From assembly GCA_016722065.1 (NCBI GenBank), contig JADKGX010000001.1, positions 2,542,001 to 2,606,000 on the forward strand: 64,000 nt of DNA. Direction: 5' to 3'. Made by a program: the position numbers and the translations under genes. A model generated the notes under the pieces. It was not told the origin of the DNA. It saw only the letters and a list, made by a program, of their open reading frames with translations, and did not search any database. Source of the stretch: Planctomycetota bacterium. Its GTDB lineage: Bacteria; Planctomycetota; UBA8742; UBA2392. Positions 24,434 through 33,041 of the stretch are shown here, piece after piece; position 1 is the first letter of the stretch; each line of letters opens with the position of its first letter.

Positions 24434-26802
24434 GCGTTAGGCTTCTGTTCCGAGCCGTCGGCGCGGTCGGCGGGAATCAGCACGCCTTCCTTTTCACTCT
24501 CGATCAGCAGTTCCTCCAGGGAACGGCTGACCTTGCCGGAACGCTTGAGCAATTCGCCCAGTACGCGCGACAGAAAACGCACACCCAGAATGCTGGCGTG
24601 CTTGACAGTTTCTCGCACTTCGGGGCTCAACCGGTCAATGCGCGCAGTGACCAGGCTGCTCAGGCTGCCTGGCAGGCGGGCGGTGTCGGTGTTCTTGATG
24701 CGCAACTTCTGGCGGCGCGTGGTGCCGGCGTCGCCCTTGGGCGCTTCACCGCGTTCCAGTTCGCCGGTTTCATTCAGGTGCAGGATCAATTGTTCGGTGA
24801 AGAACGGGTTACCTTTGGCCTTTCCGGTAATCAGGCGCAGTGCCTCAAAGTCGAGTTCTGAGTCGGCGCCCAGAAGTACCTTGGCCATCTGCTGGGTGAA
24901 TTCCTCACCGCTGATCGGCTTCAGTTCTACGTCGCGCAGCGTCGCGTCCTGGGCAATCTGCAGTTCCGGCTTGGTGCCGTCGTCCGAAAAGCGGCTAGTG
25001 GCAAGCACGGCCAGCGGCAGGCTGGCCACGTTGCGCGTCATGGCGGTAAGCCACGCGGCGGTGGAAGCGTCCATCCAGTGCGTGTCTTCCATTTCCAGAA
25101 CCACCGGCGCCGTGTGGGCCAGCGCGCGCAGCAGTTCTTTGACGGCGATGATGCGGTTTTCGTGCCGAAGTTTGGGGTCGTCCAGCTTGGCAAAGGGCGA
25201 GTCTTCCCAGTGGCAATCCACCAGGTCAGCCGCAAAGCTCATGGTGCGCACAAGTTCGCTGCGGGTGGCTTCGGGTACGCGGGCATCGACTTGCAGCGCG
25301 CCGTAGCGATCCTCAACGGCTTTCTTTTTGGCTTCCTGGCTGGAACTCTCAGCAATCGCAAAGAAGCTGCGCAGCCAGGTGCTGACGGCGTTCCAGCCAC
25401 TCTTGTGCACGCCATCGCAGGGCATGGTCACCCAGTGGAATGGCACGCCGCGCTCTTCCAACTTGGCACGAAGCGCGGCCACTAGGCGCGTCTTGCCCAG
25501 CCCTGGTTCGCCCAGCAGGCGCAACACGCCGGCAAAGGCCGGTTCTTTGGCCAGAATCGGGTCCAGAAAAGCCTGCAGGTCGGCCAGCTCGGCATCGCGG
25601 CCCAGCATGGGGTTGCGATACACAAAACCGCGCATGCGCCCGCGCAGGCCGCTGGGCGAAAACACCTGGGCTTCCTTCTGCTTGCCCTTGAGAATGCGGG
25701 TTCCCTTGCTTTGGAATTCCCACCGTTTTTCGCTGGCCGCCGTGACGCGCTGGCTGACCAGCGTCTGGCCTGGATCAGCCGCAGACATCAAACGTGCCGC
25801 CGTGTTGACAGCGTCGCCGATGCAGGTCCATTCATTGCGGCGCGCGCCGCCCAGAATGCCTGCGTACACCAGCCCGGCATCCACCCCCACGCTGGTGGTA
25901 ACACCAGGCAGTGTGTCCAGGCCGGCCGCCGGCAACGACTGCACAAAGCTGACCGCCACGGCCTCTGCGTTTTCGGTGGCAATCGGCGCGCCGAAAAACA
26001 CCAAGGCCGTAAAGCCCTTGTCGCCAAAATCAATCTTGTTCAGCGTGCCGCCGTGGCGCATGCAGGAAGCACACAGCGTGCGAAAGACCTGTTCAATCTG
26101 GGCGTGAGTCTTCACACCGCGGAAACTGAGAAACACCGACACTACGTGTCGCAACTCCGCGCGCTCGCCGGCGTCCAGAACCTGGTCACGAAAGAAGTGC
26201 TGCAGTACAGCCCGGTCGCTGATCGCCTCAGTTTGCGCCGGCGCTGCCACAGCTGTTTCCTTCTTGGCTGCGCGCAGGCTGGCACCGGGTTCGATTCCGC
26301 CGCGCGCTGCCTTGTGTTCGGCCGCAGCCGCGCCCTCAACGGCCGCACCGCGAAAGTACCAGGTGCTGGCGCCGGTTGTGGGGTCTGTGGCGATGCCCCA
26401 GTCAATGTCGCCGGTTTCTGCGCCGATTTTCACACCGAAGGCAAGTTCCCCGTGGCGTGTCTTGCTGGTGCCGTGCTCTTCAAAAAACTTCACAATCTCC
26501 TGTGCTGCTTCCAGGGCGCGTGCCGTGCTGCCTGCCCCCGCCGCAAACACTGCCGTGAAGGCATCGCCTGCAAAGCCTCCAATGAAGCCGCCGCGCTGGT
26601 GCACGGCATTGACCATGGGGTCAAAGATGCGGGTCAGTTCACGCGACATCAACTCGGCACCGGCATCGCCCAATTTGAAGGCAACTTCGGTCAGGCTGGT
26701 GAAGCCGCTAACGTCGACAAACAACACGCAGCCCTGAAAAGTGCCCGTGCTGTGGCCGGCCTTGCGCTGGTCTTCGACAAACGTGGGAACGAAGTTCTGC
26801 AT
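24430..26802 (-). CDS. Tandem class III nucleotide cyclase with AAA/NACHT-like ATPase domain (soluble adenylyl cyclase layout)
   Basis: A 790-residue cytoplasmic protein. Cyclase domain 1 (about 20-200) keeps both metal aspartates, D30 in LFVDVSGFTSL and D80 in GGFIGGFAGDAF. Domain 2 (about 215-385) has Ser 226 in place of the first metal Asp (VFLSFRG) but keeps KIDFGDKG and the catalytic GDAVNTAARL. The ATPase follows from about 397, with Walker A GEPGLGKT (431-438) and Walker B-like VVLEMEDTHWMD. This matches the C1-C2-ATPase order of soluble adenylyl cyclase, where one active site forms between a metal-binding and a degenerate domain. The long TPR tail seen in many homologues is absent. 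Confidence 0.88.
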   Translation of the reverse strand: MQNFVPTFVEDQRKAGHSTGTFQGCVLFVDVSGFTSLTEVAFKLGDAGAELMSRELTRIFDPMVNAVHQRGGFIGGFAGDAFTAVFAAGAGSTARALEAAQEIVKFFEEHGTSKTRHGELAFGVKIGAETGDIDWGIATDPTTGASTWYFRGAAVEGAAAAEHKAARGGIEPGASLRAAKKETAVAAPAQTEAISDRAVLQHFFRDQVLDAGERAELRHVVSVFLSFRGVKTHAQIEQVFRTLCASCMRHGGTLNKIDFGDKGFTALVFFGAPIATENAEAVAVSFVQSLPAAGLDTLPGVTTSVGVDAGLVYAGILGGARRNEWTCIGDAVNTAARLMSAADPGQTLVSQRVTAASEKRWEFQSKGTRILKGKQKEAQVFSPSGLRGRMRGFVYRNPMLGRDAELADLQAFLDPILAKEPAFAGVLRLLGEPGLGKTRLVAALRAKLEERGVPFHWVTMPCDGVHKSGWNAVSTWLRSFFAIAESSSQEAKKKAVEDRYGALQVDARVPEATRSELVRTMSFAADLVDCHWEDSPFAKLDDPKLRHENRIIAVKELLRALAHTAPVVLEMEDTHWMDASTAAWLTAMTRNVASLPLAVLATSRFSDDGTKPELQIAQDATLRDVELKPISGEEFTQQMAKVLLGADSELDFEALRLITGKAKGNPFFTEQLILHLNETGELERGEAPKGDAGTTRRQKLRIKNTDTARLPGSLSSLVTARIDRLSPEVRETVKHASILGVRFLSRVLGELLKRSGKVSRSLEELLIESEKEGVLIPADRADGSEQKPNA

Positions 26803-26882
26803 GGCAGTACCCCTTGCGGTTGAACCGCGATTATTGCTTCAGGCGGCCCGGCGGCTAGTGCGCAATCCGGCTGCGGGCCAGC

Positions 26883-28778
26883 TTACTCGGTCACGCCAAG
26901 CAGCCAAAGCAGCCACTCCAGTGCCACCAGGCCCAGCGCCAGCCATAGCAGCGCCCCGGGCAGCAAGTCGCGCCAGTCAGGTTCCTGCCCCGGCTGCAGT
27001 CCCGAAAGTTTTACCTGTGGCAGCGGCGTAAAGGGCAGCGATTGTTCTGCTTCGTCGGCCCACAAGGCTTGCACCTGGCCAAGCTCGGTGCCGTCCTGGT
27101 CCTGAATCTGCCACAATCCCGCAATCGGCAGCGGCCCCAGTTTGGCGCGGCCGTTGGCCCCGGCGTGAATCTCGAAGCGGGTAGGACCGGCTGGCCTTCC
27201 CCAGGCCGATTGCGCCAGCGTGGCCACAAGCACCTGACCGGGTGCAAGCCGCAGGTCGGCCTTTTCGCCGGGGTTGAGTACCAAAGGCAGCCCCAGTCCG
27301 GGGGGCGATTGCACCATCTGCAGCCAGCGCAATAGAAGCAGCGGCCCGCTGGGGTCTTCCAGCACATTGCTTTGGTGGGGAATCAGCCCGCAATACAGAA
27401 CACGCGTCGCGCCAATGGTTCCCTGTGCCATCAGCACCGCGCCGGTCGGGTCGCGCAGCAGCGGCTGCAATGGCGAATCAAGCAACGGTATGGCGTCGCG
27501 CGCCGTCAACAGCGCAAGGTCCGGCAGTTCAAACCCCGGGTCAGTGGCCGCGTTGCCACGCTGCATGCCCGCGTGCACTGCCACGGCCGGCCCGGTTTTG
27601 CCCCAGGCTTCGGGTAAGGCGCCAAAGCAGATGGCAAAGCGCGCACTGGTGGTGGTTGCCACGCGGTCCATGACTTCCAGGTCGGCAGCTGCCGGGTCGG
27701 CCGTCCATTGCCGCTGGGGCAACAGGATTTTCAGTGTCCCCTCCAGAAACGGGTTCGCCTGGCCTTCTGCAGCTGGAAAGCTCAGATGCACGCATTGCAA
27801 CGCCGGCGCCGGTACCGGCACGTACAGGACGCTGTCGTCTTGCGGCAGGCTGTCGGGTTGCGACGTTGAGGCATGCAGATAACGCGCGCCATCCGACCGA
27901 AGCACAGACCAGACACCATGATCAGCCTGCAGCGGCCAGTTTTTGGAGTTGTCACCTGCCATCAACCTGGCCGGGCTGCCGCTGCGCGTGCGCGCGCGCG
28001 CCTGGATCAGGTTCGGTGAATCGGTTGGCGCGAGTTCCAGATCCAGGCCGGTCAACGCGTCGTTGTTGGCGGCTGCGCCAAACGATTCGCACAGCACAGG
28101 CAAACCGGCCAGCCAGCGCCAGTCACCGCCCAATCCTTTGCGCAGCGGTACGGCATGGCTTTCGCCCGTGCCCGGGCAGGGGCCATCGCCCAGCCACCAG
28201 ATCATGCGCTGCGGGGCTGGTTCCTGTGGCAACTCTGGTGGGTCCTGCCAGGCCGCCACGGCTTGGGCCAGTGCCGCACTGTCGGGTTGAGCGAAATCCA
28301 CTGCAGGCTGCTCGTTTGCGCGGCTTTGGTAGTTCAGCCACGGGCCGCCAACGGGCTGGCCCTGTTGAAAGTGGTACAGCACGGCCCGGTCGGAAGGCGC
28401 CATCGCGGCCAGAATCTGGTTGGCGCGGGCCAGGCCAAGCTGCGCCCGCGAACTTCCGCCTTGGCGCGATTGCATGCTGGGCGTGGTGTCCAGCACCAAG
28501 GCAATCAGCAAGGGGGCAGGTTGCTCGGCCGCCGGTCGCTGCAAGCCTGCGGCATAAAACGCCGTCGAGGTCAGCAGCAGGCTGGAAAGCAGCAGCGTCA
28601 GTGCCGTGCGCAAAAGGCGCTTCCAGCCCGGTGGCCGCAATTTGCGCGCTGCCACCTGCCAGGCATGACCATAGGTGACCCGTGTGGCGCGAAAGCGGCG
28701 CGCCAACAAGTACGCAACGTAAAACAGCAACGTTAGCGCCAACAGCCAAAGCCAGCTTTGCCGGGCAAACTCCAGCAT
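26883..28778 (-). CDS. BatA-like membrane protein with von Willebrand factor A-like domain
   Basis: A 631-residue protein. The N-terminal 80 residues match the BatA module, with two membrane helices (WLWLLALTLLFYVAYLLARR and a second near 57-76). Residues about 90-230 form a VWA domain with a MIDAS-like start LIALVLDTTPSM, close to DxSxS but with Thr-Thr in place of the serines. A last membrane helix lies near the C-terminus (LLPGALLWLALGLVALEWLL). The DUF58 gene is 20 bp upstream, as in the MoxR/DUF58/VWA groups of Gram-negative bacteria, though no moxR is present here. The role may be envelope assembly or stress response; not proven. Confidence 0.87.
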   Translation of the reverse strand: MLEFARQSWLWLLALTLLFYVAYLLARRFRATRVTYGHAWQVAARKLRPPGWKRLLRTALTLLLSSLLLTSTAFYAAGLQRPAAEQPAPLLIALVLDTTPSMQSRQGGSSRAQLGLARANQILAAMAPSDRAVLYHFQQGQPVGGPWLNYQSRANEQPAVDFAQPDSAALAQAVAAWQDPPELPQEPAPQRMIWWLGDGPCPGTGESHAVPLRKGLGGDWRWLAGLPVLCESFGAAANNDALTGLDLELAPTDSPNLIQARARTRSGSPARLMAGDNSKNWPLQADHGVWSVLRSDGARYLHASTSQPDSLPQDDSVLYVPVPAPALQCVHLSFPAAEGQANPFLEGTLKILLPQRQWTADPAAADLEVMDRVATTTSARFAICFGALPEAWGKTGPAVAVHAGMQRGNAATDPGFELPDLALLTARDAIPLLDSPLQPLLRDPTGAVLMAQGTIGATRVLYCGLIPHQSNVLEDPSGPLLLLRWLQMVQSPPGLGLPLVLNPGEKADLRLAPGQVLVATLAQSAWGRPAGPTRFEIHAGANGRAKLGPLPIAGLWQIQDQDGTELGQVQALWADEAEQSLPFTPLPQVKLSGLQPGQEPDWRDLLPGALLWLALGLVALEWLLWLLGVTE

Positions 28779-28798
28779 GATCGCAGACTAGCGGTTGT

Positions 28799-29674
28799 TC
28801 AACCGGGGCGCGAGGCCAGCATGCCCGCGCGCGACAGAGAAGTGATGACCGGTTCCATGGGCGCGGCGCTGTCGATTTCAATCCAGGCCGCGCCGGTGGC
28901 GCGCACCGCTGCCGCGGTTGCCGCGCGCAAACGCGAGACTTCCTGGCGGTACAGTTCCAGCAGGCGCGCATCCAGCCGCAGCTTGAGGTCATCAAAGCCG
29001 GGCGCGCATAGCCGGGCGAAACCTTCCATTGCGGGGTTCAGTTCTTCGGTGGCGTGCACGCACAGGGCAGCAGCCCGGCCCCCTCGCCGGTGACATTCCT
29101 GCAGCAGTGCCATGGGCGCTGCGCGGTCCTGAAAATCACTCAGCAGCATCAGCACTGTATCCGCCCCGCCTGCCGCAACTTGCTGTAACAGGGCGCGCGG
29201 GCTGGCCTGTGCTGCAGGGGCGCACTTCATGCCGGAAAGCGTTTCGACCAGCCGGGCTTCTGCCGCGCCTTCAAAGGACTGCGGCGTGCTGTCCAGCGTG
29301 CCCAGCCACACGCGGTCCGCGCCGCTTAGTGACATCACCGCACAGGCCGCTGCCGTTCGGCGCGCGGCCAGCCACTTGTTGTGTGCCCCGAAATCCATGG
29401 TGGGGGAGGCATCCAGCCCGATCACCACGCGCAGTCGCCCCGGGGCTTCGAACAGTTTGAGAAACAACTGGCCCAGGCGGCCGTACACGTTCCAGTCCAC
29501 GCGGCGCAAGTCGTCGCCCGTGATGTACGCGCGGTGGGCGGCGAATTCTTGCCCGGCGCCGAATTGGCGTGTCGCGCGCTCGCCACGGGCCGATGCACGC
29601 TGCACGCGCACGCCAGCCAGGGCAAGACGGCGCAGGCGTGTCAGTTCCTTTTCAGAGAGCAGCGGCTCGCTCAT
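28799..29674 (-). CDS. DUF58 domain protein
   Basis: A 291-residue DUF58 protein. The diagnostic segment is YITGDDLRRVDWNVYGRLGQ, preceded by GAGQEFAAHRAY and followed by LRVVIGLDASPTMDFG, a VWA-like strand with the motif DASPTM. Family members are usually encoded with MoxR ATPases and VWA membrane proteins, and here the VWA gene follows at 20 bp. I start at the ATG at 29674; the frame continues to 29797 but the added residues show no family resemblance. Function in the family is poorly defined. Confidence 0.9.
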   Translation of the reverse strand: MSEPLLSEKELTRLRRLALAGVRVQRASARGERATRQFGAGQEFAAHRAYITGDDLRRVDWNVYGRLGQLFLKLFEAPGRLRVVIGLDASPTMDFGAHNKWLAARRTAAACAVMSLSGADRVWLGTLDSTPQSFEGAAEARLVETLSGMKCAPAAQASPRALLQQVAAGGADTVLMLLSDFQDRAAPMALLQECHRRGGRAAALCVHATEELNPAMEGFARLCAPGFDDLKLRLDARLLELYRQEVSRLRAATAAAVRATGAAWIEIDSAAPMEPVITSLSRAGMLASRPG

Positions 29675-29732
29675 GGCCTGCCTGTATGCGCGCGCCCAAA
29701 CAAGCGTCGCGCCGCCGGAGGGGTTGGTGGAT

Positions 29733-30092
29733 TCAGGCCTGGTCGCCTTGCCGGGACCGCCGCAAGCGCTCGATTTCCGCGCTGCGTTTGCGGGCACTCA
29801 GGGCCTGCAACACGACAAAGGTAAACAGCACAGTCCAGACGGCGGCATTGGACATCCACAGGCTGTGCAGGGACCCTTCCATGCTGATCTTTTCCTGGGC
29901 GACGCGCTTTTCAAGCTGGGCGCGATACTCCGTTTCCAGTTGGCTGCGCAGCTCGCTTTCGCCGGTGGTCTTGGCCGGCGGCTGCTCGTTCAAGGGGTGC
30001 AGGGATTCGGACTTTGAATCCGCAGCCAGGCCCGATGCGCACAGCGCACAGGCCAGGCACAACAGGGCCATCCACATTCGGGGGTGGTTCAC
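29733..30092 (-). CDS. ccmD: CcmD-like small membrane protein with periplasmic extension
   Basis: A 119-residue protein starting at GTG, overlapping ccmC's stop (GTGA). An N-terminal signal-like segment (MWMALLCLACALCASGLAA) is followed by a polar, coiled stretch (ELRSQLETEYRAQLEKRVAQ). A membrane helix (AAVWTVLFTFVVLQALSA) ends in a basic helical tail (RKRSAEIERLRRSR). The helix and tail resemble CcmD, which anchors CcmC in heme export. CcmD is usually 40-70 residues, so this one carries an extra exported part. The assignment rests largely on its place after ccmB and ccmC. Confidence 0.65.
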   Translation of the reverse strand: MNHPRMWMALLCLACALCASGLAADSKSESLHPLNEQPPAKTTGESELRSQLETEYRAQLEKRVAQEKISMEGSLHSLWMSNAAVWTVLFTFVVLQALSARKRSAEIERLRRSRQGDQA

Positions 30093-30835
30093 GCCGCGCG
30101 CTCCGTGTTCAGGTTGTTGCCTACACTGTTCCAGGTGTAACGCAGGGCAACTAGCGAAAGCAGCGCAATCACCACGCCAACGCTGGCAATGCGCTGGGTG
30201 GTGGCGATTTCCGGGGCACTCAGCAGGTCACTGAAACTGCGGGGGTGGCTGGTGCGGTTGATGTCGACGGCCTTGCTGACCAGCGGGTACAGGGGCCCCA
30301 GCAGAATGCCGTAAACGGCCGTAGCAAGCGAGCGCTGGCGCGGCTGGTCAATCGCGCGGCGCAGCACCAGCAGCGCGGCAAAAGCCAGCCACAGAATCAA
30401 CATGGTGGTCAGGCGGGCTTCCCAATTCCAGCCGCTGCCAAGCCGACCGCTGCCCCAAGCGTAATCGGCCCACAGGGTGCCGGTCAGCAGCACCATGGCG
30501 CCGACAGCCAGGCCGGTTTCAGCGGCGCTGACGATCAGCAATTCCCACTTCGGCTTGCGACTCAGCAGGTACATCACACCGCCAAGGGCTGTCAGGCCGC
30601 AGCAGGCGGCCGTGGTGTAAGCGCTGGGCAAGTGGATAAAGAAGATGCGATAACTTTCATACAGGCTGATCGGCGCACCGCTGTCAGGGGTCACAACCCA
30701 CAGTGTGCCCGGCGTGACTTGCGTTGGTGTATAGAAGTAAGACAGGTACAGCGTGACATGTACGCCAACCATACCCAGCGCGCCCAGCGCGACAGTGACC
30801 CAGACAGCCGTGCTTCGGGTTGGTGTATCGGGCAT
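30089..30835 (-). CDS. ccmC: Cytochrome c biogenesis protein CcmC (heme exporter)
   Basis: A 248-residue membrane protein with about six helices. It shows the family motifs YRIFFIHLPSAYT, where the first conserved His lies, GTLWADYAWGSGRLGSGWNW with the tryptophan-rich WWD-type heme site, and EARLTTMLILWL. A later His is in NRTSHPRSFSD. CcmC holds heme and loads it onto CcmE in the periplasm. The gene sits between ccmB and the ccmD-like gene. It fits this window's c-type heme protein at 40.9 kb, although ccmE, ccmF and ccmA are not here. Confidence 0.94.
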   Translation of the reverse strand: MPDTPTRSTAVWVTVALGALGMVGVHVTLYLSYFYTPTQVTPGTLWVVTPDSGAPISLYESYRIFFIHLPSAYTTAACCGLTALGGVMYLLSRKPKWELLIVSAAETGLAVGAMVLLTGTLWADYAWGSGRLGSGWNWEARLTTMLILWLAFAALLVLRRAIDQPRQRSLATAVYGILLGPLYPLVSKAVDINRTSHPRSFSDLLSAPEIATTQRIASVGVVIALLSLVALRYTWNSVGNNLNTERAA

Positions 30836-30837
30836 GA

Positions 30838-31584
30838 TCAGCCTTCGTTCAGCCGGCCGAACAACAGCAGGCCCAGGGCAGCAAACATAGCGTCACAAAT
30901 ACCAAGCAGCAACAAATAGGCCGTGGCGGCGGCCGGGTCCTGCCCGGGCTGTAATGCATCGGTTGCGCCCGTTGCGCCCAGAAACACGGGCACGATGACG
31001 GGCATCAAAAGAATCGTCAGCAGGGCTTCGCCGCCGCGCGCGCGCCCGGTTATGGATGCCAGAAGCACGCCCGGTGCCAGCACGCCAATATCTGCCATCA
31101 CGATTACGGCCAGGATCAACGGGTCATCAAACAGCGTGAGCTTGAGCAACGGAATCGCGGCCAGAATCATCAGCGATTGCGTCACCAGCAGAAACGCCAG
31201 CACCGACACCACACGTGTAAGGTACAGAAGGGCGGGGTCGTGGGGCGCAAGCAGCAAGGCGTAAATCAGCCCCTTGCGCTGGTCAGCCACGGCGGCGCGG
31301 TTCAAGCCCACAATCGCGGCAAACACCGTGCAGACCCACAGCATGGCCAGCACAAAGCGGTGAAGGGTGTCGTCAGAAGGCAGCGACCTGGCACCCAGGC
31401 CGACCACGACAACACAAAGCAGGGCGAACAGGCCCATCGACGAAATCAAAGACTTGGTGCGCCATTCCACCAGCACCTCGCGCCCCAGCAGTGCCATAAA
31501 GGCGGCTGCGGCACTTGGTTTGGCGGGTGCATTCGGTTGCGTTGGCATAGGCGTGCCGGTTGGCGCCTTACTCGCCGTCGCCAT
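30838..31584 (-). CDS. ccmB: Heme exporter subunit CcmB
   Basis: A 248-residue membrane protein of the CcmB family, the permease of the CcmAB ATP-driven part of cytochrome c maturation. Motifs are LGREVLVEWRTKSLISSMG, FAAIVGLNRAAVADQRKGL and LLLAPHDPALLYLTR; about six helices follow. The start is uncertain. The ATG at 31584 overlaps the regulator gene upstream by 17 bases, and the ATG at 31548 is a shorter choice; neither has a clear Shine-Dalgarno. The N-terminal 30 residues are Pro/Ala-rich and look like a linker, so the later start is possible. Confidence 0.92.
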   Translation of the reverse strand: MATASKAPTGTPMPTQPNAPAKPSAAAAFMALLGREVLVEWRTKSLISSMGLFALLCVVVVGLGARSLPSDDTLHRFVLAMLWVCTVFAAIVGLNRAAVADQRKGLIYALLLAPHDPALLYLTRVVSVLAFLLVTQSLMILAAIPLLKLTLFDDPLILAVIVMADIGVLAPGVLLASITGRARGGEALLTILLMPVIVPVFLGATGATDALQPGQDPAAATAYLLLLGICDAMFAALGLLLFGRLNEG

Positions 31585-32938
31585 CAAGCAGCCCGTATTG
31601 TTTGCGCTTTTCCCACAGGTTCTTTCGGCTGATGCCCAGAATCTGCGCGGCTTCCTCGATCTTGCCCTTGGTCATGGTCAGCACGTTCTGGATGTGTGCT
31701 TTTTCGGCCGTGGCGACAACTTCTTTCAGCGCTCGGCGGTCATCGCCGGGGCTCAGGGCCGGTGTTCCCTCAGGCAGAGCGTTACTGAAATCGCGCAGGA
31801 AGTGATCCTTGCGCAGCGGCCCCTGGTGGCCGCCAAAGGCGATCGCACGCTGCACAGCATGCTGCAGTTCGCGCACGTTGCCAGGCCAGCGATAGCCGGC
31901 CAAAGCGGCCATGGCCTCGGGCTCTACAGTGACCTCTTTGCCGCCCGAGTAGCGCTGCAGAAAATGCTGTACAAGGACAGGAATGTCGCCGTCTCGGTCG
32001 CGCAGAGGTGGCACATGCAGGTCGATGACGTTGATGCGGTGGTACAGGTCTTCACGGAACTTGCCTTCGCGCACGCCCACACGCAGGTCCACTTTGGTGG
32101 AGGCAATCACCCTGATATCTACTTTGACGGGGTGATCCGCGCCCAGGCGTTCGATTTCGCGTTCCTGTAACACACGCAGCAGCTTGGCCTGGGTGTCGAT
32201 GGGCATGTCGTCGATATCGTCAAGATAGATGGTGCCGCCCTGGGCCTGCTCAAAACGCCCGATGCGACGCGACGTGGCGCCCGTGAACGAACCAGGTTCA
32301 TGCCCGAACAATTCGTCTTCCAGAAGGTTCACGTTGCTGATGTGGCAGGCGACCTTGATCAACGGGCCGGCCTGGCGAGGGCTGAGCTGGTGCAGCGTGG
32401 TGGCAATCACCTCTTTGCCCGTGCCGTTTTCACCCTGGATCAGCACCGAGAATTCGGATTCCGCCACGGTCTGGATGTCCTGGTACAGCCGCTTCATCTG
32501 CGGGCTGTTGCCGACCATCTGGCTGATCTTGAAATCGGTTTTTACTTCCTCGACCAGCTTCTGGTATTTGCGGCCGGTCTGCTGGCTTTCTCCGTAGCCG
32601 TTCAACAGCAGCACGATCTTTTCGTTGTTGAAGGGCTTTTCGACGAAATCTTTGGCGCCCAGCTTCATGGCTTCCAGGGCGCGTTCCACCGTGGCATTGC
32701 CGGTGATCATGATGCTGATGATGTCGGGTACGTGCTCGCGCGCAAAACGCAGCAGGCTCATGCCATCAACTTTGGGCATGACCACGTCAGAAATCAGGCA
32801 GTCAAACTTCTGCTTCTTGATCTCGCGCATGGCCAGATCGCCGTCTTCCACGGCAACCACCTGGTGGCCTGCGTCTTCCAGGTCTTCGGCCAGTGTCAGC
32901 CGGATGCCGCGTTCGTCGTCTGCCAGCAGAATCTTCAT
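31568..32938 (-). CDS. NtrC-family sigma-54-dependent response regulator
   Basis: A 456-residue regulator of three parts. The receiver (1-120) has LLADDERGIRL, the phospho-Asp in CLISDVVMPKVDG and KPFNNEK. The AAA+ domain (about 145-370) has Walker A GENGTGKE, the sigma-54 contact loop GSFTGA instead of GAFTGA, Walker B IYLDDIDD, and RWPGNVREL. The C-terminal Fis-type helix-turn-helix is KIEEAAQILGISRKNLWEKRK. It is the first gene of the ccm/DUF58/VWA run. Targets are unknown. The Ala-to-Ser change in the loop is conservative. Confidence 0.94.
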   Translation of the reverse strand: MKILLADDERGIRLTLAEDLEDAGHQVVAVEDGDLAMREIKKQKFDCLISDVVMPKVDGMSLLRFAREHVPDIISIMITGNATVERALEAMKLGAKDFVEKPFNNEKIVLLLNGYGESQQTGRKYQKLVEEVKTDFKISQMVGNSPQMKRLYQDIQTVAESEFSVLIQGENGTGKEVIATTLHQLSPRQAGPLIKVACHISNVNLLEDELFGHEPGSFTGATSRRIGRFEQAQGGTIYLDDIDDMPIDTQAKLLRVLQEREIERLGADHPVKVDIRVIASTKVDLRVGVREGKFREDLYHRINVIDLHVPPLRDRDGDIPVLVQHFLQRYSGGKEVTVEPEAMAALAGYRWPGNVRELQHAVQRAIAFGGHQGPLRKDHFLRDFSNALPEGTPALSPGDDRRALKEVVATAEKAHIQNVLTMTKGKIEEAAQILGISRKNLWEKRKQYGLLDGDGE

Positions 32939-33041
32939 GTAGGTACTTTCATGCCACGCAAATCATGGATCGAAAATCCGCAGCAGGCCGGCGGCTGATG
33001 CGTTGTTGCATGCGCTGCCCGACGCGGACTTCTGCCCGGCC

